In this document: positions 1-8,156 of the stretch, piece after piece | Layout: each line of letters starts with the position of its first letter | How positions within the stretch are numbered: position 1 is the first letter of the stretch | DNA from: Mycolicibacterium goodii | GTDB lineage: Bacteria > Actinomycetota > Actinomycetes > Mycobacteriales > Mycobacteriaceae | DNA: 64,000 nucleotides | Reading direction: 5' to 3' | NCBI RefSeq assembly: GCF_001187505.1 | Contig: NZ_CP012150.1 | Location: 4,994,048-5,058,047, forward strand | Position numbers and translations under genes: made by a program | Notes under the pieces: generated by a model | The model's database searches: none | What the model was told of the DNA's origin: nothing | The model's input: only the letters and a program-made list of their open reading frames with translations

Positions 1-2
1 AA

Positions 3-53
3 CCGGGCGATGCGGGCGGTGACCGGGCCAAGCAGACCGGGGCGGTGGGCTGA
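3..53 (+). CDS. C-terminal end of an upstream frame, probably IS607 TnpA serine recombinase (partial)
   Basis: An open frame enters from the left edge and stops at the TGA at 51-53, which overlaps the ATG of tnpB (TGATG). Only about 16 residues are visible, so the identity cannot be read from the protein itself. The overlap with tnpB is the usual arrangement for IS607-family tnpA (a small serine recombinase), which is the sole reason for the proposed name. Confidence 0.35.
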   Translation, partial: PGDAGGDRAKQTGAVG

Positions 54-1510
54 TGGCTGGGTTCGAGGTACCCGAGGGTGGGACGGCCCAAGGGTATCGG
101 TTCGCCTTGGATCCCACACCAACACAGCTGCGCGGGTTGGCTTCTCATGCTGGTGCGGCACGGTTCGCCCACAACCACATGCTCGCCCTGGTCAAGGCGG
201 TGATGGATCAGCGGGCTGCTGAGCGCAGCTACGGCATCCCCGAAGCAGAGTTGACGCCGGTGTTGGGGTGGTCGTTGCCGGCGCTGCGGCGGGTGTGGAA
301 TCAGCGCAAACAGTGGTGTGCGCCGTGGTGGGGCGAGAACTCCAAGGAGGCCTACAACACCGGCATGGACGCGTTGGCCCGCGGGCTGGACGCGTGGTCG
401 AAGTCCCGGACGGGTCAACGCAAAGGGCGTGCGGTCGGCTTCCCCCGGTTCAAGTCGTGCCGGGCGGGCAAGGCGGTGCGGTTCACCACCGGGACCATCC
501 GGGTTGAGGCTGACCGCCGCCACGTCACCCTGCCGCGGCTGGGCCCGATCCGCACCCATGAGTCGACCCGTAAGCTGGCCCGCCGGATCGAGGCCGGCAC
601 GGCGCGGATCTTGTCGGCGACCGTGCGCCAGGACAGCGCCGGGCGCTGGCACTGCGCCCTGCAGGTGATTGTCGAGGCCAAGGCGCGGCCCGCCCACGCG
701 CAACGGTCGGCGCATCCGGTGGTCGGTGTCGACGTCGGGGTCAAAGCCGACGCGCTGCTGGTGGTGGCGACCCCCGATGGTGTTGAGGTCGACCGCATTC
801 CGGCGCCGAAGTCGCTGACCGCCGCGCAATTCCGGTTGCGGGCTTTGCAGCGCCGCGCCGCCCGCCAGCACGGCCGCTACGACCCGGCCACCAAGACCAA
901 GCAGGTGCCGTCGAAGCGGTGGCTGCGCACCCAGGCGCGCATCGGCCGCACCCATGCTCATGCCGCGGCGGTGCGCCGTGACGTGCTGCACAAGGCCACC
1001 ACCACGCTGGCCCAACACCACCAGGTGATCGTGGTCGAAACGCTGCACGCTGCTGGCATGCGTGCCAAGGGAGGCGCCCGCAAGCGGGGTCTGAACCGAG
1101 CCTTGGCTGATGCCGCGCTGGCTGAGGTGCGGCGCATGCTCAGTTACAAAACGCGCTGGTACGGTTCCGATTTGATCGAAGCCGACCGGTATTTTCCGTC
1201 GTCGAAGACGTGCACGGGCTGTGGGAGGCGAAAGCCAAACCTCACGCTGGCCGATCGTGTCTTTGACTGCGAGCACTGCGGTGTGCGGATCGATCGTGAT
1301 CTGGGCGCTGCGATCAACCTCGCCCGACTCGGCGAACCCTGCTGGGGTGAACAGAGTCCCGCCGGGAGTGGCCCGGCGGCAGGACGTGGAGCCACGCATG
1401 AGACCGAACCCGCACCAGCGGGCGACGCAGCAGGCGATGAAACGTCAACCCCGCACCACCACCCGGTGGATCAGACGGGGACCGCCTCACCGCAAGGCGA
1501 GGCTGCCTAA
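53..1510 (+). CDS. tnpB: TnpB, RNA-guided nuclease of an IS607-like element
   Basis: This 485-residue protein belongs to the TnpB/OrfB family, the ancestors of Cas12 nucleases, which cleave DNA guided by an RNA from the element's right end. All three RuvC-type acidic residues appear present: Asp in GVDVGVK (about residue 226), Glu in VVETLHAAGM (about 328) and Asp in DRDLGAAIN (about 415). A four-Cys zinc ribbon (CTGC about 386, CEHC about 406) sits between the last two. The N-terminal half has the helical and OrfB_IS605 regions. The Pro/Ala/Gly-rich tail after the last RuvC motif is typical of actinobacterial IS607 TnpB, whose 3' coding end overlaps the guide RNA. The start ATG overlaps the stop of the preceding frame. 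The gene looks intact, so the nuclease may be active. Confidence 0.9.
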   Translation: MAGFEVPEGGTAQGYRFALDPTPTQLRGLASHAGAARFAHNHMLALVKAVMDQRAAERSYGIPEAELTPVLGWSLPALRRVWNQRKQWCAPWWGENSKEAYNTGMDALARGLDAWSKSRTGQRKGRAVGFPRFKSCRAGKAVRFTTGTIRVEADRRHVTLPRLGPIRTHESTRKLARRIEAGTARILSATVRQDSAGRWHCALQVIVEAKARPAHAQRSAHPVVGVDVGVKADALLVVATPDGVEVDRIPAPKSLTAAQFRLRALQRRAARQHGRYDPATKTKQVPSKRWLRTQARIGRTHAHAAAVRRDVLHKATTTLAQHHQVIVVETLHAAGMRAKGGARKRGLNRALADAALAEVRRMLSYKTRWYGSDLIEADRYFPSSKTCTGCGRRKPNLTLADRVFDCEHCGVRIDRDLGAAINLARLGEPCWGEQSPAGSGPAAGRGATHETEPAPAGDAAGDETSTPHHHPVDQTGTASPQGEAA

Positions 1511-1570
1511 TGGAGCAAGCGAACTCACATTCGCTCACCAAAAGGCAACGGTCCCAGCACCAACAACACC
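1400..1570 (+). ncRNA. Candidate omega-RNA (guide RNA) of TnpB
   Basis: TnpB guide RNAs are transcribed from the 3' end of tnpB through the right end into flanking DNA, where the first 16-20 flanking bases act as guide. A hairpin AGCGAA / TTCGCT at 1518-1535 lies between the tnpB stop and the inferred right end. The guide would begin at about 1551. Only the hairpin and position are seen; the RNA ends are inferred. Confidence 0.35.
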
Positions 1571-1650
1571 GACGCCACAACGAACAGCGCGGTCGCGTAG
1601 CTCACCGTGAACCGCAAGCGAAACACGCAGGACCGGAATCGATGGAACAT
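1552..1650 (-). pseudogene. 5' fragment of a membrane protein gene cut by the IS element
   Basis: Read on the minus strand from an ATG at 1650, about 33 codons encode a basic N-terminus followed by a hydrophobic helix (SYATALFVVASVLLVLG). This resembles the first transmembrane segment of mycobacterial rhomboid-like membrane proteins. Coding character stops where the insertion sequence begins, so the remainder probably lies to the left of the element, outside the window. It is divergent from the DUF2156 gene. The family name is inferred from a short stretch and is tentative. Confidence 0.4.
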
Positions 1651-1807
1651 CGCGTCCCACAGTACTGACTGTTGGACTGTGAACATGCTGGTCAACCGCT
1701 GGCCGACGGCAGTGAACGCGGAGCTCGGCCAGCCTAAGATCAATTGTTATGAGCCATGGCACCGCGGGTTCGACGGGTCGGCGGGCTGCGATTGCCCGCC
1801 GTGGGCC

Positions 1808-3262
1808 ATGCGACTGAGCAGGCTGCCGCTGACGTCCGGTGCCGAATGGAGCGTCGGGAAGAAACCGACAACGGCACCGGCGGACATCGGTGGCCGTCCC
1901 CCGGTGTCGTCCGCGGGGCTGGCCACAGGAACACCGCTGACGAGATTCGCCGGTGCGGTGGCGGTGTTCGGGGCGTTCGTGTGGCTGGCGGTTCTGATGA
2001 TCCGCGACCACGAGCTCACCTGGGATCCGCGGAGTCGGTTCGTGTGGTCCTTGTCGTTGCTGGTGGCGGTCGCCTTCATCGCCAGAGGCATTTTCCGGGC
2101 CCGGCCGGTGACCGTCGGGCATGCCGCGGTCGCCGCAACCCTGATGCTCGTCGGGGTCGGCGCGCACATCGGTTCCCAATCGGTCGTGGGCGACGTTCTG
2201 GTTGCCGGTGCGGGGTACGCGCTCATGCGCCCGGCTCGTGTCCATCGACAACCCGAAGCGTTGCCGCGGATCTGGGCGTTGGTCAGCCGCACCCACGGCG
2301 ATCCGCTCGCGCCGTTCGCGATGCAGCGACAGAAGAGCTACTTCGGCAGTGCCGATGGGACCGCGGCGCTCGCGTACCGCACGCTGTTGGGCTTCGCGGT
2401 GGTCAGCGGCGATCCGATCGGCGACCCGCACCGATTCCGGGAAGTGGTCGCGGCGTTCACCGACGAATGCCATCGCCACGGCCGGCAGGTCGTGGTGTTG
2501 GGCTGCAGCGAAGATCGGCTCGCGCTGTGGCAGGAGGTTGCCGGCCGGGCAGCGTCGCTGCGGCCCATATCGATCGGCCGCGACGTGGTGATCGACGTCG
2601 CCGGATTCCACATGAGCGGCCGTAGGTTCCGCAATCTGCGTCAGGCCGTCAAACGCACCCACAATGCCGGGATCGCCACCGCGGTGGTCGCCGAGGCCGA
2701 TCTCGATCCGACCCTGCGCGCCGAGCTGGTCGACGTGGTCAGATCGGCGCCGCGCGGGTCACGTACCGAGCGGGGATTCTCGATGATCCTCGACGGCACA
2801 TTGCGCCGCGAGTACCCGGGTCTGCACATCATCTATGCCCGTGATCGCCACGGAACGATCCAGGGTTTTCAGCAATATGCGGTGGCGGGCGGCGGAAGTG
2901 ACATCTCGCTGGACATTCCGTGGCGACGGCGCGGGGCGCCCAACGGCATCGACGAACGCCTGACCGTCGACATGATCCATTGGGCGAAAAGCGCTGGGGC
3001 GGCGCGTGTGTCGCTGGCCTTCGCGCCGTTCACCGACATTTTCGAGGCCGATGCGCACACCCGGGAGCGCCGGTGGCTTCGCCAGCTGATCCACCTCGGC
3101 GACCCCCTCATCCGGTTGGAGTCCCTCTACCGGTATCTGCGCAAGTTCAACGCCCTCGGACCGCATCGGTACGTCCTCTTCCCGACCCGACACCTCGCCT
3201 CAGTGCTCCTGGCGCTGCTGATCCTCGAGTTCGCACCCCGACCGCGTCGATTCTCCGACTGA
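1808..3262 (+). CDS. Membrane protein with DUF2156 (LPG synthase-like C-terminal) domain
   Basis: The N-terminal third has about four hydrophobic helices. The C-terminal 330 residues match the DUF2156 domain found in MprF/LysX-type lysylphosphatidylglycerol synthases, a pair of GNAT-like folds (motifs such as SYFGSADGTAALAYR and VVSGDPIGD). In full enzymes this domain transfers an aminoacyl group from tRNA to a lipid. Here the large flippase portion is missing, so the substrate is unknown. The frame is open upstream to an ATG at 1607, but that region reads as intergenic DNA with Cys/Trp-rich sequence. ATG 1808, just before the first hydrophobic segment, is preferred, although no clear ribosome site precedes it. 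The C-terminus ends in a short hydrophobic stretch. The gene is divergent from the truncated membrane gene at 1552-1650. Confidence 0.75.
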   Translation: MRLSRLPLTSGAEWSVGKKPTTAPADIGGRPPVSSAGLATGTPLTRFAGAVAVFGAFVWLAVLMIRDHELTWDPRSRFVWSLSLLVAVAFIARGIFRARPVTVGHAAVAATLMLVGVGAHIGSQSVVGDVLVAGAGYALMRPARVHRQPEALPRIWALVSRTHGDPLAPFAMQRQKSYFGSADGTAALAYRTLLGFAVVSGDPIGDPHRFREVVAAFTDECHRHGRQVVVLGCSEDRLALWQEVAGRAASLRPISIGRDVVIDVAGFHMSGRRFRNLRQAVKRTHNAGIATAVVAEADLDPTLRAELVDVVRSAPRGSRTERGFSMILDGTLRREYPGLHIIYARDRHGTIQGFQQYAVAGGGSDISLDIPWRRRGAPNGIDERLTVDMIHWAKSAGAARVSLAFAPFTDIFEADAHTRERRWLRQLIHLGDPLIRLESLYRYLRKFNALGPHRYVLFPTRHLASVLLALLILEFAPRPRRFSD

Positions 3263-3270
3263 GCGCACAC

Positions 3271-4179
3271 TCACAGCAGCGCGCGTGCACGGTTCGTGGT
3301 GATCAGGTAGGCGCACCCGAGAATCATTGTCGAGCCGAGGATTTGGAGCACGGATGGTTGCTGCGCGAGGAACAGCGCCCCGAGCATCAGAGCGGCGACC
3401 GGGGTCAGGAGCAGAAGCGCCGAACTGATCTCCACCCGCAGCGACGGGCTGCCCAGCGCGACGAGCAACCAGCCCAGAACCTGACCGTTGACCGCCGTGA
3501 GCATCAGCCATCCCGCCGCATCCCACCCCGGGGCGAGGCCGACCCCACCCCACAGCGCACCGCCGACGAGGGCTGCTGCGGCCGCCGACGCCATGATGGT
3601 GAGATACGACTGCACCAGCGGCCGGTCCGGGCCACCGCGACGCAGCAGGAACAGGAACACCGAATAGCACAGCGCGGCAAGGACGGAATGGATGGTGCCG
3701 GCCACCGGGGCGGTGCCCACCACATCCGATTCCAGCACGCCGCCGGCGAGTACGGCGCCGAGCACGACCACAGGCAACAGGGCGACGAATCTGCCGCTGA
3801 GGACCTCGTGGTCGATGATCCGGGCGAGCAGCGGCACCATGACGACCTGGGTGTTGACCAGCACCGCGGACAGTCCCACGCCGACCTCGTAGATCGCCTG
3901 GGTCCACAGCAGCGCATCAGCTGCGAACAGGACGCCGGCGAGCGCGGCCCACCCGTGCTGCCCCGCGGTCGGTGGGCCTTCCCCGCGCCATTCGGTGATG
4001 GCCAACGGCAGCAGGAGCGGAAGCGCGAACACGCAGCGGAAGAACGATGCGGTTCCCGGGGACGTCGCGGACAACGCGACGAACAGCCCCGAGGTCGAGA
4101 TCCCGATGGCACCGACGGCCGTCGCGACGACGGGCCGTGCCGTGATCGCCGACGAAAGTCGACTGGTGCTCACCACCAC
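3271..4179 (-). CDS. EamA/DMT-family transporter
   Basis: This 302-residue protein consists of about ten hydrophobic helices forming two EamA repeats, the drug/metabolite transporter fold that usually exports amino acids or small metabolites across the inner membrane. The second repeat shows the usual helix ending in LLLTPVAALMLGALFL. It is the last gene of a likely minus-strand operon (DUF1348, LLM enzyme, SDR, aldehyde dehydrogenase, transporter), following the aldehyde dehydrogenase by 42 bases. The substrate cannot be predicted. Eight bases separate its stop from the stop of the convergent DUF2156 gene. Confidence 0.85.
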   Translation of the reverse strand: MVVSTSRLSSAITARPVVATAVGAIGISTSGLFVALSATSPGTASFFRCVFALPLLLPLAITEWRGEGPPTAGQHGWAALAGVLFAADALLWTQAIYEVGVGLSAVLVNTQVVMVPLLARIIDHEVLSGRFVALLPVVVLGAVLAGGVLESDVVGTAPVAGTIHSVLAALCYSVFLFLLRRGGPDRPLVQSYLTIMASAAAAALVGGALWGGVGLAPGWDAAGWLMLTAVNGQVLGWLLVALGSPSLRVEISSALLLLTPVAALMLGALFLAQQPSVLQILGSTMILGCAYLITTNRARALL

Positions 4180-4221
4180 AGCCCGAGCGTATGGACCGTG
4201 TCAACGCAGTTTCGGCGGAAA

Positions 4222-5583
4222 TCAGGTCGGCGGGGGTGACCAGTGCACCACCTTCATCACGGTCATCTCGTCGAGAAGCTCAGGGCCGAAGCCGAATCCA
4301 CTGCCGCTGGCCTTGCGGGGCTGCGACGCACCACCCGGGGCGCCGCCGAAGACGTCGTTGATCTTCACGGTGCCGACGGGCAGATCCCGCCACGCCTGCT
4401 GCGCGTGGTGCATGTCCGCCGTCAGCACACTCGCCGCGAGTCCGTACCGGTCGTCGGCCGATTCGGTGATCGCGGTGGCGAAGTCGGGCACGGTACGCAC
4501 CGGTGCGACCGGGCCGAACGTCTCCTCCTGAAACACCAGCATGTCCCTGGTGCAGTCGGTCAACACCGTCGGCGGGTAGAAGGTGCCGGGGCCCGACGGC
4601 ACCTCTCCCCCGGCCCGCACCGTCGCCCCACGCTTGACCGCGTCGGCGACGTGCAGGTGGACCTGTTCGCGCTGGCGTTCGTCGACCAGTGGGCCGATCC
4701 GGCCCACCCACGCGCGGGCCTCGTCGGCGAGCGCCCGGGTGAACGCGTCGGCCAGCGACTCCACCACGAAGATGCGCTCGACCGACACGCAGATCTGACC
4801 GGCGTTGGCGAACGACCCGAGCGCGGCCTGCTGGGCCGCCCACCCGGTATCGACGCCTGCGTCCACGATCAGCGCGTCGTTGCCGCCGTTCTCCAGAAGC
4901 GCCTTGGCACCGCGCTCCGCGCAGGCCCGGGTGATCGCGCGTCCGGTCGAACTGCTGCCGACATGGGCGACGACGTCGACGTCCTCGGCGGCCGCGAGTT
5001 GCGCGCCGACGGTCGCGTCGCCGTCGACGATCTCCAGCACGCCCTTGGGCAGGCTCTGCGCGAGCAGTTCGGCGAACCGGCGGCCCGTGGCCGGGCATCG
5101 CTCGCTGGGTTTGTGCACCACGGTGTTACCGGTGACCAGCGCGGCACCCAGTAGTCCGGCGGCCACGGCGACGGGGTCGTTCCACGGTGTGAGCACCGCG
5201 ACGACACCGCGCGGCTCGGGCACCATCAGGTCGGTGGCAGACCAGGTTCCGTGCAAGCTGCGGCCACGGTGCAACGGCCCCAGTTCGGCGTACTGGACCA
5301 GCGTCGCCGCGCCCGCCTCGACACCGCCCCTCGCGTCCGCCACGAGTTTGCCGGTTTCGCGTTCATTGAGCTCGGCGAGTTCGGCGGCCGCGGCACGCAC
5401 AGCGGCGGCCGCCGAGGTGAGCGCGGCGGCACGGTCGGCGGCGGAGGTGCGGGCCCAACTGGCCGCGGCGCCGCGCGCGCGTTCGATCGCCGCGCGGCAC
5501 TCGGCCGCCCCGGCGATCCGGGTGCGGCCGACCGGCTCACCGGTGCGTGGATCGTGGATTGTCAGCTCATGGGTTTCGGGCAC
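4222..5583 (-). CDS. Aldehyde dehydrogenase family protein
   Basis: The 453-residue protein is an NAD(P)-dependent aldehyde dehydrogenase. The N-terminal part binds cofactor (TPWNDPVA, then HKPSE). The catalytic Glu lies in LLENGGND and the nucleophilic Cys in GQICVS. EETFGPVAPV and the C-terminal GGAPGGASQPRKASG segment are typical of the fold. It is slightly shorter than the common 470-490 residues. The start is GTG at 5583, preceded by GAAGG at short spacing. The gene sits 56 bases after an SDR and before an EamA transporter, so the operon may oxidise an alcohol or aldehyde in two steps. The natural substrate is unknown. In most family members the residue after the catalytic Glu is Leu (ELGG); here it is Asn. 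Confidence 0.87.
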   Translation of the reverse strand: MPETHELTIHDPRTGEPVGRTRIAGAAECRAAIERARGAAASWARTSAADRAAALTSAAAAVRAAAAELAELNERETGKLVADARGGVEAGAATLVQYAELGPLHRGRSLHGTWSATDLMVPEPRGVVAVLTPWNDPVAVAAGLLGAALVTGNTVVHKPSERCPATGRRFAELLAQSLPKGVLEIVDGDATVGAQLAAAEDVDVVAHVGSSSTGRAITRACAERGAKALLENGGNDALIVDAGVDTGWAAQQAALGSFANAGQICVSVERIFVVESLADAFTRALADEARAWVGRIGPLVDERQREQVHLHVADAVKRGATVRAGGEVPSGPGTFYPPTVLTDCTRDMLVFQEETFGPVAPVRTVPDFATAITESADDRYGLAASVLTADMHHAQQAWRDLPVGTVKINDVFGGAPGGASQPRKASGSGFGFGPELLDEMTVMKVVHWSPPPT

Positions 5584-5639
5584 GCCTTCGGGTACCCGGC
5601 CGCACCGCTCCTACACCCGCGCCGTTCGTCGGCGTGCAC

Positions 5640-6521
5640 TCACGTAAGGGCGACCGTGTCCGGCGGGAAGTCGACGGGATAGGGCTCGCGGAAATCGGCC
5701 GAACGGCCGACATCGGCCCACTTGCGGTCCTCGGCGAGCAGCAACTCGTCGTGTCGCAGGCATCCGTCGACCGCGTTGACACCGAGCGGCAGGTGATAGG
5801 GAATGTCATCGCGGCGCGTCATCCCGACCAGGATCTCGGCCGCACGCGCCGGATCGCCCGCCGTGATGGCGTCGCTGCGGCGGATCGCCGACATCGCGCC
5901 GACGGTGTCGGCGTAGTCGGCGGGGATGTCGTGGACCGCCATCGACGGGCCCGCCCAATCGGTGGCGAAGCCACTGGGCTCCACCACCAGCACCTTCACC
6001 CCGAACGAAGCGGTCTCGGCGAGCAGCACCCGGGAGAAACCGTCGATGGCGAATTTGGCGGCCTGATACGACGCGATCCCGGGTGACCCGCCGACTCGGC
6101 CGCCCATCGACGAGAACTGGATGATCAAGCCGCCCTGCTGTTCCCGCAGCACCGGCAGCACGGCCTTGGAGACGTTGTAGACCCCCCAGAAGTTGGTCTC
6201 GAACTGGGCGCGGAAGTCCGCGTCATCGCCGGTCTCGATGGGTGCCACATTCGCGTAACCGGCGTTGTTCACCACGATGTCGATGCGCCCGAACCGGTCT
6301 CGCGCGGCGTGCACCGCCTGTTTTGCCGCGGCCGCGTCGGTGACGTCGAGCGGCAGCGCAAGCACCCGCTCGCCGTACTCGTCGGTCAGGTCCGTCAACT
6401 GCTCGGGTCGACGCGCGGTGGCCGCGACGACGTCGCCGGCAGCCAGGGCCGCACGGACCAGGGCCCGGCCGAATCCGCGCGACGAACCTGTGATGAACCA
6501 GCTGCGAGCTCCATCCGCCAT
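5640..6521 (-). CDS. SDR-family oxidoreductase
   Basis: This classical short-chain dehydrogenase (293 residues) has the cofactor motif TGSSRGFGRAL at the N-terminus, NNAG (in VVNNAGYANV), the active-site Ser (FSSMGG) and YQAAK. The LDVTD motif supports dinucleotide binding. ATG 6521 is chosen because GGGAG lies seven bases upstream. A longer GTG start at 6545 would add eight residues and overlap the preceding LLM gene by four bases. It is probably co-transcribed with the aldehyde dehydrogenase and the LLM-type flavoenzyme. The substrate is unknown; the length and the C-terminal extension resemble the retinol/ketone dehydrogenase-like subgroup. Confidence 0.87.
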   Translation of the reverse strand: MADGARSWFITGSSRGFGRALVRAALAAGDVVAATARRPEQLTDLTDEYGERVLALPLDVTDAAAAKQAVHAARDRFGRIDIVVNNAGYANVAPIETGDDADFRAQFETNFWGVYNVSKAVLPVLREQQGGLIIQFSSMGGRVGGSPGIASYQAAKFAIDGFSRVLLAETASFGVKVLVVEPSGFATDWAGPSMAVHDIPADYADTVGAMSAIRRSDAITAGDPARAAEILVGMTRRDDIPYHLPLGVNAVDGCLRHDELLLAEDRKWADVGRSADFREPYPVDFPPDTVALT

Positions 6522-6541
6522 GTCTGCTCCCGTGTCGTGGT

Positions 6542-7384
6542 TCACAGGCCGGATTCGGTGATCGCGGCCGCGAGTGGTTCGAGAATTGCCGGGGTCAAGG
6601 GCGGCGGCAGATAGATGATCGCCAGATCCAGCCCGACCTCGCCGAGGGCAGCCACCTCGGCAAGAACCTTCTGGTGGTCATGTTCGGCGTTGTGCCACAC
6701 GTGTGCGGAGAGGGTGATCTCGCTGGGGTCCCGGCCGATGTCGGCGCAATGCGACCACAGCACGTCGCGCTTGTGGGCGAACTCCTCCGGGGTGCCGAGG
6801 ACGAAGTTCCAGTGGTCGGCGTATTTGGCGGTGATCCGAAGTGTGCGCTTCTCCCCGTTGCCGCCGATCACGATGGGCGGGTGCGGGCGCTGAGGCCCTT
6901 TCGGTTCGTTGCGGGCGTTCTTCAGTTTGTAGAACGCGCCGTCGAAGTCGGTGCTCTCGTCGCGGAGCAGACCGATGAGCACCTGGGTGGCCTCCTCGAA
7001 CCGGTCGAAACGCTCTTTGAGGCTGCCGAGTTCGATGCCGTATGCGCCGGACTCCTCCTCGTTCCAGCCTGCCCCGATACCCAGCTCGAGGCGACCACCG
7101 GAGATGATGTCCAGTGCGGCAGCCATATTCGCGAGCACCGCGGGATGCCGGTAGTGCACACCGGTCACCAGGGTTCCCAGCCGTAGCCGCGTCGTGGCCT
7201 GCGCGAGCGCGGTCAGGGTGGTCCAGCCCTCCAGGCACGGACCCGACGAGTCGCCCGCGATCGGATAGAAGTGGTCGAAAGTCCAGCCGGATTCGAACAC
7301 CTCGATGTCGTCTGCGACCCGCCACACCGCCAGCATGTCCTGCCACGTGGTGTTCTGCGGGGAGGTCTTGAATGCGAACCTCAT
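6542..7384 (-). CDS. LLM-class F420-dependent oxidoreductase
   Basis: This 280-residue luciferase-like TIM barrel is of the type that uses coenzyme F420 (or FMN) in mycobacteria. Supporting sequence includes ESGWTFDHF near residue 30, TRLRLGTLVTG, the RLELGIGAGWNEEE segment and HPPIVIGGNGEKR. These correspond to the cofactor-contacting loops of the TIGR03560-like family. The start is ATG 7384. It follows the stop of the frameshifted DUF1348 gene by 36 bases and precedes the SDR by 20 bases, which indicates one transcript. The reaction is not predictable from sequence. Mycobacteria carry dozens of paralogues. Confidence 0.87.
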   Translation of the reverse strand: MRFAFKTSPQNTTWQDMLAVWRVADDIEVFESGWTFDHFYPIAGDSSGPCLEGWTTLTALAQATTRLRLGTLVTGVHYRHPAVLANMAAALDIISGGRLELGIGAGWNEEESGAYGIELGSLKERFDRFEEATQVLIGLLRDESTDFDGAFYKLKNARNEPKGPQRPHPPIVIGGNGEKRTLRITAKYADHWNFVLGTPEEFAHKRDVLWSHCADIGRDPSEITLSAHVWHNAEHDHQKVLAEVAALGEVGLDLAIIYLPPPLTPAILEPLAAAITESGL

Positions 7385-7420
7385 ACGAATGTCACTGCCT
7401 TTCCAGTAGTACTGAATCCC

Positions 7421-7893
7421 TCACAGGCCCAGGTCGCTGAGCCCGGGGTGGTCGTCCGGCCGCGGACCGGAAGCGTCCCAGCGGAACAGTCGCTCGTCGT
7501 CGGTGATGGCGAGGTCGTTGATGCTGGCGTGTCTGCGCTTCATCAATCCGTCGGGGTCGAACTCCCAGTTCTCGTTGCCGTACGCGCGGAACCACTGCCC
7601 GCTGTGGTCGTGGTATTCGTAGGCGAACCGGACCGCGATCCGGTCGTCGCCGAACGCCCAGACCTCTTTGACAAGCCGGTAGTCGAGTTCGGTGCGCCAT
7701 TTCTCTGGAGGAATTCGACGATCGCCGCTCGGCCGTGGACGAAGGTCGACCGGTTGCGCCACACGCTGTCAAGGCTGTACCCCCTGGACACCCGTTCGGG
7801 ATCGCGGGTGTTCCACAGGTTCTCGGCGGTACGAACCTTCGCGGTTGCCGTGGCCGATGTGAACGGTGGGACCAGCGGGGTTGTTGCGGTCAT
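7421..7893 (-). pseudogene. DUF1348/NTF2-like protein gene with a -1 frameshift
   Basis: The N-terminal half reads from ATG 7893 (AGGAG seven bases upstream) through [21 protein letters not shown]. The family continuation [15 protein letters not shown] is found only in a shifted frame that runs to the stop at 7421. Adding one A to the short A run of the coding strand (TTT at 7701-7703 on the plus strand) restores a continuous protein of about 157 residues, the normal size for this NTF2-like fold. The break is a single-base loss: either a true mutation or a sequencing error, and interrupted genes of both kinds are documented in M. smegmatis. It would be the first gene of the redox operon. Confidence 0.8.
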
Positions 7894-7954
7894 CGTGTAC
7901 TCCTGTTCCGCGTCGGTGATCTCATCCTCACGGGCACGGGTGCACCTCCGAATC

Positions 7955-7982
7955 GGCCAGTCGACAGTGCGACTGGCCAGTC
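7955..7982. promoter_or_regulatory. Palindromic operator-like site upstream of the redox operon
   Basis: GGCCAGTCG (7955-7963) and CGACTGGCC (7970-7978) form a 9-bp inverted repeat with a 6-bp spacer. The right arm is also part of a perfect 12-bp palindrome GACTGGCCAGTC (7971-7982). It lies about 65-90 bases before the DUF1348 start. The layout is typical of a TetR-family operator, but no regulator gene of that family is in the neighbourhood. Confidence 0.5.
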
Positions 7983-8156
7983 TTCGCGAAGTGATGACGG
8001 TTTACGGCAAAACCGCGCGCTGGTTCGCCACGCCCGATCGACCATGTTGATCCAGCTGGTGTTCGACCCCGTCCTCGGGAAAGACTGACCGCGCGTGGGC
8101 ACCACACAGCAGTCCAAACGCTGGGGTTCGAGACGTCCAACACCCGGTCGGCGATG

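Larger units (their letters stand above)
1..1550 (+). mobile_element. IS607-like insertion sequence, 3' part
   Basis: The element carries a TnpB-type gene preceded by the last codons of an overlapping upstream frame, the usual tnpA-tnpB order of IS607-family elements. The left end lies outside the window. The right end is placed near 1550, because the minus-strand coding potential of an unrelated membrane protein starts immediately after a GG dinucleotide at 1550-1551, and IS607 elements are known to insert at GG. The exact end is inferred. Confidence 0.6.

Noticed and set aside
415..798. Long minus-strand open frame inside tnpB
   Set aside because: It is a shadow of the conserved TnpB frame, with Ser/Arg/Thr-rich composition and no ribosome site.
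1535..2662. 375-codon minus-strand frame opposite the DUF2156 gene
   Set aside because: Arg/His/Asp/Gly-rich low-complexity translation typical of the opposite strand of a GC-rich gene; the plus-strand frame has family motifs.
8002..8117. Possible remnant of a TetR regulator upstream of the redox operon
   Set aside because: A short open frame ends in an aliphatic stretch, but no helix-turn-helix or conserved segment can be read in any frame.
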